From Pseudomonadota bacterium (GTDB taxonomy: Bacteria; Pseudomonadota; Alphaproteobacteria; Caulobacterales; Caulobacteraceae), in contig JAIUNU010000001.1 of assembly GCA_020161365.1 (NCBI GenBank), positions 310,001-374,000 on the forward strand: a stretch of 64,000 nt of DNA, read 5' to 3'. Position 1 is the stretch's first letter. Each line of letters opens with the position of its first letter. Under the pieces are notes generated by a model, which worked only from the letters and a program-made list of their open reading frames with translations, was not told the origin of the DNA and did not search any database. The translations under genes were made by a program, and so were the position numbers. This document shows positions 17,744 through 27,756 of the stretch, piece after piece.

Positions 17744-18756
17744 CGCGGCGCTCCCGCTTGCGGCTGGGCGGCGCTGGCCGGCGGCTTCGGGGCAGGAGGT
17801 TTCGGAGCAGAGGGCTGCGGCGCGGCGACCGGGGCGGAAAGGATCGAGGTCTTGGGGTCCTCGGTCGTCACCGGCGGCAGGGCCTTGGCTTGCAACTGCT
17901 GCTCATCGGCGAGCTGGGCGAAGTCCTTGAACAACAGGATCCGCACATAGTCGATCGAGGACTGGTCAGCGAACAGCACCACACGCCAGCGGCCGTCCAG
18001 ACCCTTGACGGCCGCGCCGACCGGCAGGCCGCGCGGCACCACGCCGCCATCGCCCGAAGTGACGACCCGGTCGCCCTGCTGGATGGGGTCCACGCCGCGC
18101 AGGTACTCAAGCTTGGGATTGGGCCCGCCGTCGCCGGTGAGAATAGCGCGCGCGTTGGTGCGATCGATCATCACCGGGGTACGCGAAGCGATATCGGTCA
18201 GAAGCAGAACCCGGCTGACCCCGCGCGAGACGCCGACAACCCGCCCCACGAGACCGCGCTCGTTGAGCACGGGATTGCCGACGACGATCCCCCTCTCCGA
18301 GCCGGCGTCGGCAAGACGGGTGTTGGCGAACGGGCCACGGCTGTCGCTGACGACGCGGGCCGACGCCATCGGAATCGGCGGGTCGGTGCGCAGGCCCAGA
18401 AGGCTCTTGAAGCGGTCGTTCTGGTCCTGCAGCGCCAGGGCGCGATCACGCCACTGCCGCATCTCCGCCAGTTCCGTTTTCAGCCGGCGGTTCTCCGACG
18501 CGGTGAAGAAGTAGCTGCGGACGTAATCAAGCCCGAGCCCCGTCCAGCGCCCGGGCGCAGCGATGGCCCCGCTGACCGGCCGTGCGACGGTGTCGACCGT
18601 CTGCCGCGTCACGCCATAGGCCTGCTCCTGAAGCGTCTCGCGCCGATCGGCCAGCAGAAAGGCGACGCCGATCACCGCAGCCACGATCAGCGCCACCGCC
18701 GCCGTCCAGGTTAGCGGGACTTTCAGGTCGCCAAGGGGACCTTCGCGAAAGCGCAA
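17740..18756 (-). CDS. mreC: Rod shape-determining protein MreC
   Basis: MreC is a periplasmic scaffold anchored in the inner membrane that stimulates PBP2. The 338 residues comprise a membrane helix (about 14-34), a coiled coil near 70-105 with ENRRLKTELAEM, and a beta-rich core with GLVGRVVGVSRGVSRVLLLTD and VRILLFKDF. The last 55 residues are a Pro/Ala/Lys-rich tail probably in the periplasm. It lies directly between mreB and mreD. Confidence 0.95.
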   Translation of the reverse strand: MRFREGPLGDLKVPLTWTAAVALIVAAVIGVAFLLADRRETLQEQAYGVTRQTVDTVARPVSGAIAAPGRWTGLGLDYVRSYFFTASENRRLKTELAEMRQWRDRALALQDQNDRFKSLLGLRTDPPIPMASARVVSDSRGPFANTRLADAGSERGIVVGNPVLNERGLVGRVVGVSRGVSRVLLLTDIASRTPVMIDRTNARAILTGDGGPNPKLEYLRGVDPIQQGDRVVTSGDGGVVPRGLPVGAAVKGLDGRWRVVLFADQSSIDYVRILLFKDFAQLADEQQLQAKALPPVTTEDPKTSILSAPVAAPQPSAPKPPAPKPPASAAQPQAGAPR

Positions 18757-18803
18757 GGACTTCTCTCCTGGCGCCCCCCGGCGCCTCTAGCGGAACGCTA
18801 AGT

Positions 18804-20199
<1,396 letters not shown>

Positions 20200-21078
20200 C
20201 TAGCCGAGCGCCGCCATGACGACGCCGACCGCCGTTATGGCCCCGGCGACGATCTGCAAGGCCGTCAGGCGCTCCTTGAACAGACGTCGCCCAGCGACGG
20301 CCGCAATGGGCATCTCGATCACGCCGACCGCCCTCACCGGCCCCACGGGCGACAGCGCCATGGCGGTGAACCACAGGCCAGAGGCCGCCGCCCCGCAAAA
20401 GCCCGCGCCCAGAGACTGTCGCCATGCGGCGATAACCGCCCTGAGCGCGGCGCGGTCGCGCCAGGCCAGGTAACTGGTCAGCGCGACTGTCTGGATGGCT
20501 TGCACAACCATCACCGTGACGAAGGCCGAGGCCGCCGGGTGTGCCGGGTCAAAGGCCAGGCTGGCTTGCCGAAAGCAGTTGGCGCTCAGCGCGAAGATCG
20601 CACCCGATCCCAGCCCGGCCGAGACCGCGCCCTTGCGCATTACGACCTCGCCGCGCGGCCAGGTGAGGATCGCAAGGCCCAGGGTGGCGATCAGCCCTCC
20701 CGCCCAGGTGACGAGGCCCACATGGTCGCCAAAGAACAGCACGCCCCAGACCAGCGCGAACGGCAGACCGCTCTGCTGCATGGCGGTGCCCAGCGCGAAG
20801 CTCGAACGCTGCATGGCGGTCAGCAGGGCGGCCGTCGCGGCGATCTGCAGCCCCGCTCCCGCCGCGCAAGCCATCCAGAAATGAACCGTAGGGTGCACGG
20901 TCGCGCCGGGCGTCACCAGCCAGGCGATCGTCGCGAAGAGGGTCGCGAAGGGCAGCCCGAATAGAAACCGCACCAGGGTCGCGCCCCAGGGTCCGGCGTC
21001 GCCCATGATGGAACGCTGGGCGGCGTTACGCGCGACCTGCAGGGCCGCAGCGCCGATGGTGATGGGTATCCAGATCAT
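20200..21078 (-). CDS. EamA/DMT-family transporter
   Basis: A 292-residue membrane protein with about ten hydrophobic helices arranged as two five-helix halves, typical of EamA drug/metabolite exporters. Features include MQRSSFALGTAMQQSGLPFALVWGVLFFGD in the first half and GPVRAVGVIEMPIAAVAGRRLFKERLTALQIVAGA near the end, where the conserved Glu and Gly-rich final helices fall. The substrate is unknown. It is transcribed alone, divergent from the short gene at 21204. Confidence 0.85.
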   Translation of the reverse strand: MIWIPITIGAAALQVARNAAQRSIMGDAGPWGATLVRFLFGLPFATLFATIAWLVTPGATVHPTVHFWMACAAGAGLQIAATAALLTAMQRSSFALGTAMQQSGLPFALVWGVLFFGDHVGLVTWAGGLIATLGLAILTWPRGEVVMRKGAVSAGLGSGAIFALSANCFRQASLAFDPAHPAASAFVTVMVVQAIQTVALTSYLAWRDRAALRAVIAAWRQSLGAGFCGAAASGLWFTAMALSPVGPVRAVGVIEMPIAAVAGRRLFKERLTALQIVAGAITAVGVVMAALG

Positions 21079-21203
21079 GGTTGGTCCTTACGCCGCCTTT
21101 AGGCGAGCGGGCGCTTTGCGCATGGAGCCTTTATGGCCCATTGGCGCAAGACAGAGGTGTTCACCGCCGTCGCGCGGCGCTCGCTTTCAGAAGGCCTCAC
21201 GTC

Positions 21204-21695
21204 ATGCCTCCCCGCCCCATGGGATGGACCCCCATCCGCCAAGCCGCCCAGTTCATGCTCGGCGTTCCCGCCGACGGCCTCAATCAGGTCCTCGAGCGCA
21301 TGCTGGATTTGGCGCAGGTGACCCCGATCAGCTTTGTGGCGGTGGCGGGTCCGCGCGCAGGCGATGCGATGAGCCATCTGTGGCGACGCGGATACCAGCG
21401 GGTCGAAGCCGCCCGGCGCGCCACCTGCGGGGCCGCAGATGAGCGCAGCGACGTGCTGATAGTGCTCGGGTGCCAGACCGTGCCGGACATGCGCGCCGTC
21501 GTCGCGGCGACCTTCACCATGCTGCGCCCGGGCGGCGCTCTGGTGGTGGACGCCGGCGCGCTGCTTGACGAGCCTGCGCGACGCGCGCTTCTGGAGAGCC
21601 TGCTGGAGCTGGGCCTGGACGTTCAGCCCCAGGCGCACCTGGGGGCTGAGGTCCTGGCGACCCGACGGTTCAGCCGTGATGGCGCGGCGGCCTAG
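21204..21695 (+). CDS. Unrecognised protein, weakly methyltransferase-like
   Basis: About 163 residues from MPPRPMGWTPIRQAA; a second ATG 15 bases on is also possible, and a longer upstream frame overlapping the transporter promoter is unlikely. The middle has alternating strand and helix segments, with SDVLIVLGCQTVPDMRAVV and then LRPGGALVVDAGALLDEP. That resembles the second half of a Rossmann-like methyltransferase, but no SAM-binding glycine motif is clear. The end overlaps the convergent leuA by 4 bases. Function unknown. Confidence 0.6.
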   Translation: MPPRPMGWTPIRQAAQFMLGVPADGLNQVLERMLDLAQVTPISFVAVAGPRAGDAMSHLWRRGYQRVEAARRATCGAADERSDVLIVLGCQTVPDMRAVVAATFTMLRPGGALVVDAGALLDEPARRALLESLLELGLDVQPQAHLGAEVLATRRFSRDGAAA

Positions 21696-23266
21696 AACCC
21701 GCTGGCGATCGCCGCCTCGGGCCGGCTCTTTTCCTTGCGGGCGAAGAGGTTGTTCAGCGCGTTGACATAGGCCTTGGCGGAGGCGGTCAGCGTATCGGTG
21801 TCCGCGGCCGCGCCGGTGGCGATGCGGCCGTCCTCCTCCAGACGCACAGAGACCTGAGCCTGGGCGTCGGTCCCTTCGGTCACAGCGTGCACCTGGAACA
21901 GGCGCAGAGCCGCGCTGTGCGGCACGATCTTGTGAATGGCGTTGAACACCGCGTCGACCGGACCGTCGCCGGTGGCCTCGGCCGTGCTGGGGACGCCGTC
22001 GATGTCCAGGGTCAGTTCGGCCGACTGGCCGTCGGTGCCGGCCACCACGCGCAGGCGCGAGACACGGATCTTTTCCGAGCCACGGGCCAGGGCGTCGTCG
22101 ACCAGGGCGACGATGTCGTCGTCGAAGACGTGCTTCTTCTTGTCGGCCAGTTCCTTGAAACGACCGAAGGCGTCGTTCAGCGCGTTCTGGCCCAGCTCGT
22201 AACCCAGGGCCTTCAGCTTCTCGCGGAAGGCGTGACGGCCCGAGTGCTTGCCCATCACCAGGTTCGTGGCGCCCTGCCCCACGTCCTCCGGCTTCATGAT
22301 CTCGTAGGTCTCGGCGTTCTTCAGCATGCCGTCCTGGTGGATGCCGCTCTCGTGCGCGAAGGCGTTCTTGCCGACGATCGCCTTGTTGAACTGCACCGGG
22401 AAGCCGGTGATCGCCGAGACGTAGCGGCTGGCGCGGGTGATGTGCACCGGATCGACGTTCGTGCCGTAGGGCAGATGGTCGCCGCGCACACGCAGGGCCA
22501 TCACGATCTCTTCCAGCGCGGCGTTGCCGGCGCGCTCGCCGATACCGTTGATCGCCACCTCGACCTGCCGTGCGCCGCCTTCGATGGCGGCGATCGAGTT
22601 GGCGACCGCCAGACCCAGGTCGTTATGGCAGTGAGCCGAGAAGATCGCCTTGTCAGCCCCTGGAACGCTGGTGATCACGTCGCGGAACAGTTCGCCGTAC
22701 TCCGACGGATATGAGTAGCCGACCGTGTCGGGCAGGTTGATCGTGGTGGCGCCGGCCTTGATCGCGGCCTCGACACAGCGCTTCAGGAAGTCGCGCTCGG
22801 TGCGGGTGGCGTCCTCGGCCGACCACTCGACGTCGCCGACCAGGTTGCGGGCGTGGCTGACCGAGCGGGTGATCGCTTCCAGCACCGCGTCCGGCTCCAT
22901 CTGCAGCTTGTACTTCATGTGTACCGGGCTGGTGGAGATGAAGGTGTGGATGCGGCCACGCTGGGCGCGGCGCACGGCCTCGGCGCAGCGGTCGATGTCG
23001 CCGGCGGCGGCGCGGGCCAGGCCGCAGACAGTGCTCTCGGTGATCAATTCGGCGATCTGGCGGACAGCCTCGAAGTCGCCGTTCGAGGCGATCGGGAAAC
23101 CGGCCTCGATGACGTCGACCCCCATCTCCTCGAGGATCTTGGCCAGTTCCAGCTTTTCTTCCAGCGACATGGAGGCGCCGGGCGACTGCTCGCCGTCGCG
23201 CATGGTGGTGTCAAATACGACGACGTTGTCGCGCTTGCTGATAGCGCCAGCGGGTACGGTGGTCAT
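21692..23266 (-). CDS. leuA: 2-isopropylmalate synthase
   Basis: LeuA condenses acetyl-CoA with 2-oxoisovalerate, the first committed step of leucine synthesis. The 524-residue protein has VVFDTTMRDGEQSPG near residue 16, AHCHNDLGLAVANS with metal-binding His residues near 210, and AGNAALEEIVMALRVRG. The C-terminal 130 residues form the LeuA regulatory domain that normally binds leucine. A leucine-rich leader peptide and alternative hairpins lie upstream (see 23320-23410), implying attenuation as well as feedback control. It is convergent with a short unrecognised gene. Confidence 0.96.
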   Translation of the reverse strand: MTTVPAGAISKRDNVVVFDTTMRDGEQSPGASMSLEEKLELAKILEEMGVDVIEAGFPIASNGDFEAVRQIAELITESTVCGLARAAAGDIDRCAEAVRRAQRGRIHTFISTSPVHMKYKLQMEPDAVLEAITRSVSHARNLVGDVEWSAEDATRTERDFLKRCVEAAIKAGATTINLPDTVGYSYPSEYGELFRDVITSVPGADKAIFSAHCHNDLGLAVANSIAAIEGGARQVEVAINGIGERAGNAALEEIVMALRVRGDHLPYGTNVDPVHITRASRYVSAITGFPVQFNKAIVGKNAFAHESGIHQDGMLKNAETYEIMKPEDVGQGATNLVMGKHSGRHAFREKLKALGYELGQNALNDAFGRFKELADKKKHVFDDDIVALVDDALARGSEKIRVSRLRVVAGTDGQSAELTLDIDGVPSTAEATGDGPVDAVFNAIHKIVPHSAALRLFQVHAVTEGTDAQAQVSVRLEEDGRIATGAAADTDTLTASAKAYVNALNNLFARKEKSRPEAAIASGF

Positions 23267-23319
23267 GGGAGTACTCGTCGAAAGGGGTGTGTCTGCGTGC
23301 GGGCTCCGGGTTCAATCAT

Positions 23320-23370
23320 CCCCTGTGCGCCCGGCCACGACGATGCGCGGCCCCTAGAGCGCCCAGGGGC
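23320..23370 (-). promoter_or_regulatory. Competing hairpins, candidate leuA attenuator
   Basis: On the leuA strand a 6-base stem GCCCCT/AGGGGC (23365-23370 with 23350-23355) forms over the end of the leader peptide. The same 5' arm can instead pair downstream: CCCCTGGGCGC (23359-23369) with GCGCACAGGGG (23320-23330), 10 of 11 bases. The two structures exclude each other, as in attenuators. No clear T run follows either hairpin, so the termination step is not shown by sequence. Confidence 0.5.
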
Positions 23371-23410
23371 TGATAAGCCGAAGCGAAAGCAGGTCGCGCG
23401 CGACAGTCAT
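23354..23410 (-). CDS. Putative leucine leader peptide of leuA
   Basis: An 18-codon frame reads MTVARDLLSLRLISPWAL and stops with TAG. Five of 18 codons are leucine (CTG CTT, CTT, CTT, CTC) and one is isoleucine, with four leucines packed into six codons. It lies 87 bases upstream of the leuA start, where a ribosome-stalling leader is expected. A possible promoter, TTGCTT and TGTGTA 17 bases apart, would start transcription only a few bases before this ATG, so translation may be leaderless. Function is inferred from composition and position. Confidence 0.6.
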   Translation of the reverse strand: MTVARDLLSLRLISPWAL

Positions 23411-23506
23411 GCCGGACTTTCTACACAGAGGCCCTGAATCGAGCAAGCAATTTGCGCCACCCGCACCATCCGCCGCAGGCGCCGCAATTTTCTTCCCCCA
23501 GATTGA

Positions 23507-25462
23507 TCAATTGGGGCGCGTTACGATCGGGAAGTCTGTCGGGAAGGTGTCAAACCACCCCGCCAAGCGGCTCATCGCCGCCCGATCCCCCTCCAGCTTG
23601 ACCTCGCCCTTCAGGATCTTAGGCAACAGCGAGGTTCCGCGGAACAGCGAGTCCAGGAACACCGGCCGATCGACGATCAGCGTCGCGTCAGCGCCCTCCC
23701 CGCCTTTCGATGGCTGAGCGACCAGCACCCCGTTGCGGACCTCGACTAGGAACCGCTCATTGCGATCCGGAAACGCGAACACCATGCGCAGCTTGGCGTC
23801 GCCCGCCTTTTGCGCGTTCAGGCGGATGGCCAGCACGTCGAAGATCATCTGGCTCTCGAGCGCGGCGATCATGTCCAGCGGCGCCATCGAGGGCGGCAGC
23901 TTGCGAACCCCGTCGCGCAGTTCGTCAGCCCCAGTCAGGTACATGTTGCGCCACAGCGAGTTCTCGGTTTGGTAGCCGAGCTGATCATAGACGCTGGCCA
24001 GCTGCGCCTTGGCCTCCTTGTCACGGTCGTCGGCCATCACCGCGTGGTTCAACAAGGTGGCGGCCCAGCCATAGTCGCCTTTGGCCACAGCCTCCTTGGC
24101 CATCGCCTTGACCTTCGGCGCGCCGCCCATCGCGGCGACATAACGCTTGCCGGCGTCGGCTGGCGGCGACGGGACGAGGTGCGCGGGATTGGCGTCGTAC
24201 CAGCCCATGTAGCGCTGATAGACGGCCCGGCTGTTGAAGCTCATCGAGCCGTAATATCCGCGATTGAACCAGTTCTTGGCCAAGCTGGGCGGCAGCTGGA
24301 TCTTCGCCGCGATCTCGTCGCCGGTCAGCCCCTGGTTCATCATCCGAACGGTCTGATCATGCAGATATTTGTAGGCGTCGCGGTGATCGGCCAGGAAGTC
24401 CTTCACCACCGCGCCGCCGAAGCGCGGCCAGCCATGGCTGGTGATCATGACGTCCGAAGCGTCGCCAAACAGGCGAAGCGCCTCGGTCAATCCCTCGGCC
24501 CAGGCCTTGCTGTCCCGAACCAGCGCCCCGCGGGGGGTCAGGATATTGTGCATCGAGACATTGGCGTTCTCGGCCATGTCCAGGATGCGTAGATCCGGGA
24601 AATAGAGGTTCATCTCGGCCGGGGCCTCGGTCGAGGGCGTGTACTGGAACCGCACCTTGACGCCGTCCAGGGTCAGCTCCTGACCGGTATGGTCGACGAT
24701 GATCGTCGGCGGGATGAGCGTGATCGAGCCGCGCGCGATGTTCTGGCCGATGCCCGAGGTGATCTGTCCCTCGACGCCAGGCGGCAGCATCACGCCGAAC
24801 TGATATTGGGCCCGCCGGCTCATGGCGTTACCCGCCAGGATATTCTCGGCGGCGACTTCTTCCATGAAGCCCTTCGGCGCGATGATCGGCACCTTCCCGC
24901 TCTTGACGTCGGCTTCGTCGACCACGCCACGCACACCGCCAAAGTGATCGCTGTGGCTGTGGGTATAGACCACCGCCGTAACCGGCAACTTGCCGAGCTT
25001 CTCATTGACCAGATCCAGGGCCGCGCGGGCGGTTTCCTGCATGGTCAGGGGATCGATGACGATCCAGCCGGTGTCGCCCCGCACGAAGGTGATGTTCGAG
25101 ATATCGAAGCCGCGCACCTGATAAACGCGATCCGAGACCTGGTAGAGCCCGTGCTTGGACAGAAGTTGCGCCTGGCGCCAGAGGCTTGGATTCACCGTCG
25201 CCGGCGGTTCCGCCTTCAGAAAGTCATAGGCTGCCAGATTCCAGGCCGCCTGCCCGTCGGCGCGCTTGATGACGGGGTCTGCACGGGTGCCCATGAAACC
25301 CTTGTCGGCAAACTCGAAGTCCTGCCGGTCGTTCATCGGAAGGGTCTGGGCGAAGGCCTTCTGCCGCTCGACGGTGATAGGAGAAGCCGGGTCTCCGGCC
25401 ATGGCCACGCCAGCCGCCAACAGCGTCGCCAGCGCGGTCGCCGCGAACATTCCCCTGCGCAT
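23507..25462 (-). CDS. Exported alkyl sulfatase (SdsA1-like metallo-beta-lactamase)
   Basis: A 651-residue secreted sulfatase that hydrolyses alkyl sulfate esters such as dodecyl sulfate. Residues 1-22 form a signal peptide ending in AMAG. The metallo-beta-lactamase domain carries THSHSDHFGGVRG near 170 and a later TSHGWPRFGG with a zinc-site His. It is followed by the alkyl-sulfatase dimerisation domain (about 380-520) and a C-terminal SCP2-like domain (about 530-651). It is divergent from a TetR regulator, with a perfect palindrome between them. The natural substrate is not known. Confidence 0.9.
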   Translation of the reverse strand: MRRGMFAATALATLLAAGVAMAGDPASPITVERQKAFAQTLPMNDRQDFEFADKGFMGTRADPVIKRADGQAAWNLAAYDFLKAEPPATVNPSLWRQAQLLSKHGLYQVSDRVYQVRGFDISNITFVRGDTGWIVIDPLTMQETARAALDLVNEKLGKLPVTAVVYTHSHSDHFGGVRGVVDEADVKSGKVPIIAPKGFMEEVAAENILAGNAMSRRAQYQFGVMLPPGVEGQITSGIGQNIARGSITLIPPTIIVDHTGQELTLDGVKVRFQYTPSTEAPAEMNLYFPDLRILDMAENANVSMHNILTPRGALVRDSKAWAEGLTEALRLFGDASDVMITSHGWPRFGGAVVKDFLADHRDAYKYLHDQTVRMMNQGLTGDEIAAKIQLPPSLAKNWFNRGYYGSMSFNSRAVYQRYMGWYDANPAHLVPSPPADAGKRYVAAMGGAPKVKAMAKEAVAKGDYGWAATLLNHAVMADDRDKEAKAQLASVYDQLGYQTENSLWRNMYLTGADELRDGVRKLPPSMAPLDMIAALESQMIFDVLAIRLNAQKAGDAKLRMVFAFPDRNERFLVEVRNGVLVAQPSKGGEGADATLIVDRPVFLDSLFRGTSLLPKILKGEVKLEGDRAAMSRLAGWFDTFPTDFPIVTRPN

Positions 25463-25477
25463 CTCACCCCTCCTATT

Positions 25478-25495
25478 TGAAACTTTATAGTTTCA
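25478..25495. promoter_or_regulatory. Palindromic operator between sulfatase and TetR genes
   Basis: TGAAACT-TTAT-AGTTTCA is a perfect 7-4-7 inverted repeat, 15 bases before both divergent starts. In TetR-type systems such a site is usually bound by the divergently encoded repressor, controlling both genes. A nearly identical site lies at 38903. Confidence 0.75.
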
Positions 25496-25510
25496 TTCTA
25501 CATATCACCG

Positions 25511-26185
25511 ATGAGCCCCGTCGCGAAAGCCCCATCCTCAGGCGCGCCCAGAGGCCGTCCTGGTCAGCCGAAGCCCCGGGTGGACAAGGCAGCGCGCGGC
25601 CTCGCCGTGCTGGAAGCCGCCGTCGAGGTTTTCGCCGAGAAGGGGCTGCAGGCCGCCACGATGCAGGACGTCGCCGATCGTATGGGCGTGGCCAAGATCC
25701 TGATCTATCGGCTCTACCCATCTCGCCAGGCCCTCATCGATGCGCTGTTCGCGGATATGCTGGCGCGGGTCGAGGCCGAAGCGGAGCGCCCTTGGGGCGG
25801 CTATGGGTCGAGCATCGCCCGTCTGGTGACCATGTCACGCGTCAATCCCAAGCTGGCGCTGCTTCTCCTGCGGGACGCTCGCGCCGCGCCCGAGGCCGTC
25901 GCCTGGCGCACGGCGCTGGAAGACCTGCTGACACGCCTGATTGAACCCTTCGTCGCCGCCCCGCCCGACGCTTCGGACATGGCCCGCGCCACCTGCCGCC
26001 ACGCCGCGCGCACCTTCATGCCGTTCGTGATCGAGGCCTGGGCTGCGGGGATCGAGGAGAGCGACGGCATGGACGACGTGACCCGCACCCGCTGGTTTGG
26101 CGAGATCGTCCGCGCCTGGCGAGAGGCGACCTACGCTGCTGCGGGGCTCAGCCCGCTTCCGCTTCCCCAGCCTCCCGGCGTTTGA
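25511..26185 (+). CDS. TetR-family transcriptional regulator
   Basis: A 224-residue regulator. After a basic, disordered N terminus, the helix-turn-helix is clear: LAVLEAAVEVFAEKGLQAATMQDVADRMGVAKILIYRLYPSRQALIDALF compressed over residues 31-80, with the recognition helix around VAKILIYRLY. The C-terminal ligand domain is variable. It is divergent from the alkyl sulfatase with a perfect operator-like palindrome between the two starts, so it most likely represses the sulfatase and itself. The ligand is unknown. Confidence 0.9.
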   Translation: MSPVAKAPSSGAPRGRPGQPKPRVDKAARGLAVLEAAVEVFAEKGLQAATMQDVADRMGVAKILIYRLYPSRQALIDALFADMLARVEAEAERPWGGYGSSIARLVTMSRVNPKLALLLLRDARAAPEAVAWRTALEDLLTRLIEPFVAAPPDASDMARATCRHAARTFMPFVIEAWAAGIEESDGMDDVTRTRWFGEIVRAWREATYAAAGLSPLPLPQPPGV

Positions 26186-26867
26186 GCCAGGCGCGGCTGA
26201 GCAAACCCATCGCCAGCCAGATCACAATCGCCAGCACGATCATGATGATGTGTTGCTTGCCCCCGCCACGCATGGCCTGAACGATCGAGTTGCCGGCGAA
26301 GGCCGTGAGAGCGATCTTCGGGATGATGCCGATCGCTGTCCCGGCGGTGAAGTCTCTCAGGCGCATGGGTGTAACGCCGGCGGCCATATTGACGACGATA
26401 AATGGCGCGCTCGGCACGAGGCGAACGATCAGGCTGGCCATGAAGCCGTTCTTGCCGATCATCCGCATGAACTTGTTGACGCCTTCGCCCGCGAAGTCTC
26501 GCAGGATGCGGGCGCCGTAAGCGCGGCCAAGCCAGAAGCCGACCAGAGACGAGATCAGCGTGCCGATCCAGCTGTAAGCAAATCCCGTCCAAGGCCCGAA
26601 GGCCACAACAGCCGCCGCGATCAGCACGAACTGCGGAACACCTAGAAACGCCATGACGGCGAAAGCCGCAACCGCCACGGGCAGCGCCCATGGTCCGGTG
26701 GCCGCGCCAAGCCAATGCTCGACCGTCGCCTCACCATTGACGCCCAGCACCTGAGCCCCAAAGAGGAAGACGACGCCCACACCGCCGAACAGAACGAACG
26801 AAACCGCCACCGTTCGCCAGGCGCGGGCGTCCATGTTGGTCACGAAATCGAGAATACGGCGGATCAC
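26148..26867 (-). CDS. TVP38/TMEM64 (VTT-domain) membrane protein
   Basis: A 239-residue membrane protein of the DedA-like VTT superfamily, whose members influence membrane lipid distribution. There are about five to six hydrophobic segments. The VTT core holds FLGVPQFVLIAAAVVAFGPWTGFAYSW, the reentrant-type sequence SSLVGFWLGRAYG, and LIVRLVPSAPFIVVNMAAG, in which the Arg and Pro are family-conserved. Its end overlaps the convergent TetR gene by 38 bases. The physiological role is unknown. Confidence 0.85.
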   Translation of the reverse strand: MIRRILDFVTNMDARAWRTVAVSFVLFGGVGVVFLFGAQVLGVNGEATVEHWLGAATGPWALPVAVAAFAVMAFLGVPQFVLIAAAVVAFGPWTGFAYSWIGTLISSLVGFWLGRAYGARILRDFAGEGVNKFMRMIGKNGFMASLIVRLVPSAPFIVVNMAAGVTPMRLRDFTAGTAIGIIPKIALTAFAGNSIVQAMRGGGKQHIIMIVLAIVIWLAMGLLSRAWLKRREAGEAEAG

Positions 26868-27032
26868 GGGCCCTCCTCGCCCAGGCGTCGTCGGGGGTCA
26901 AGCCGCGCAAGTTCGACAGATGCAAACGAAACGGGCGATTTTCCGACCAATACCTCTAAACCGCGATCCGGGGACGCCAGAACTCGCTCATCGCGACATT
27001 TGTGTTGCGCCGGTTTAACATGACGGCGTTAC

Positions 27033-27041
27033 TTATCCACA
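27033..27041 (+). promoter_or_regulatory. Consensus DnaA box upstream of the ParA-like gene
   Basis: TTATCCACA matches the strict bacterial DnaA 9-mer exactly. It lies 44 bases before the GTG of the ParA-like gene, within an AT-richer 60-base stretch. I noticed no second perfect copy nearby, so it looks like a regulatory site rather than an origin. Confidence 0.6.
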
Positions 27042-27084
27042 GGCTCAAAGGCCTTGGAACCTCGGCGCGGCAAGGAGTGCGGAC

Positions 27085-27747
27085 GTGAAAACCCTGGCTG
27101 TCATCTCCCGCAAGGGCGGCGCCGGCAAGACGACGCTCTCCGTCAATCTGGCGATTACCGCGCACCTTTCCGGCCTCCGGACCATGTTGGCGGATATCGA
27201 CCCGCAGCGCTCAGCCTCGGACGCCCTAAGGGCCCGCGCGGGCGATGGTCCGGTTCTGGCCGAAATCAACGCGGGCAAGCTCTTCTCGACGCAGGTGCAG
27301 GCCAAGAGCGCCGATTTCGACGTGATCGTCATCGACACGCCTGCCTCCCCGGAAGCCGAGGCTTTGCAAGCGATCAACTGCGCTGATCTCTGCGTGCTCG
27401 TGTGTCGGCCAACTTTCCTCGATATCGCCTCAGTCGTTCGCTCCGCGGAGGCTGTGCGCCGTCTCGGCAAGAAGGGGCTGATCGTGCTCAACCAGGCGCC
27501 GCCGCGCCGCAATGGGGCTGAGCCGCCCGCTGTGCTGAAAGCGGTGGAGGCCCTTCGCTTCAGTGGCATGCCGCTGGCTGGCGTGGGCTTGCGCGCCCGC
27601 AACGTCTTTCAGCAATCGATCGCCCACGGCCGATCTGTTTGCGAGTGGGAGCCCAAATCACCTGCCGCTGAAGAGATTTCGCGTCTTTGGACGCTCCTGG
27701 CGCCAATGCTGCTCGGACAAGAGGACATCCGGGTCCGCGCAGGGTAG
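27085..27747 (+). CDS. Orphan ParA/MinD-family ATPase
   Basis: A 220-residue ParA-type ATPase. The deviant Walker A is RKGGAGKTTLSVNLA at residues 9-23, including the signature Lys. Walker A' lies in LADIDPQRSASDAL and Walker B in VIVIDTPASPEAE. No ParB-like partner or parS cluster is nearby. The length lacks the N-terminal DNA-binding extension of plasmid ParA proteins, so it belongs with short chromosomal positioning ATPases. It is not MipZ by sequence as I read it. GTG start after AAGGAG; a DnaA box precedes it. Confidence 0.85.
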   Translation: MKTLAVISRKGGAGKTTLSVNLAITAHLSGLRTMLADIDPQRSASDALRARAGDGPVLAEINAGKLFSTQVQAKSADFDVIVIDTPASPEAEALQAINCADLCVLVCRPTFLDIASVVRSAEAVRRLGKKGLIVLNQAPPRRNGAEPPAVLKAVEALRFSGMPLAGVGLRARNVFQQSIAHGRSVCEWEPKSPAAEEISRLWTLLAPMLLGQEDIRVRAG

Positions 27748-27756
27748 GCTTGCGGC

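Noticed and set aside
27033..27041. A replication origin at the DnaA box
   Set aside because: Only one perfect box was seen, and there is no dnaA, hemE, AT-rich unwinding region or cluster of boxes nearby.
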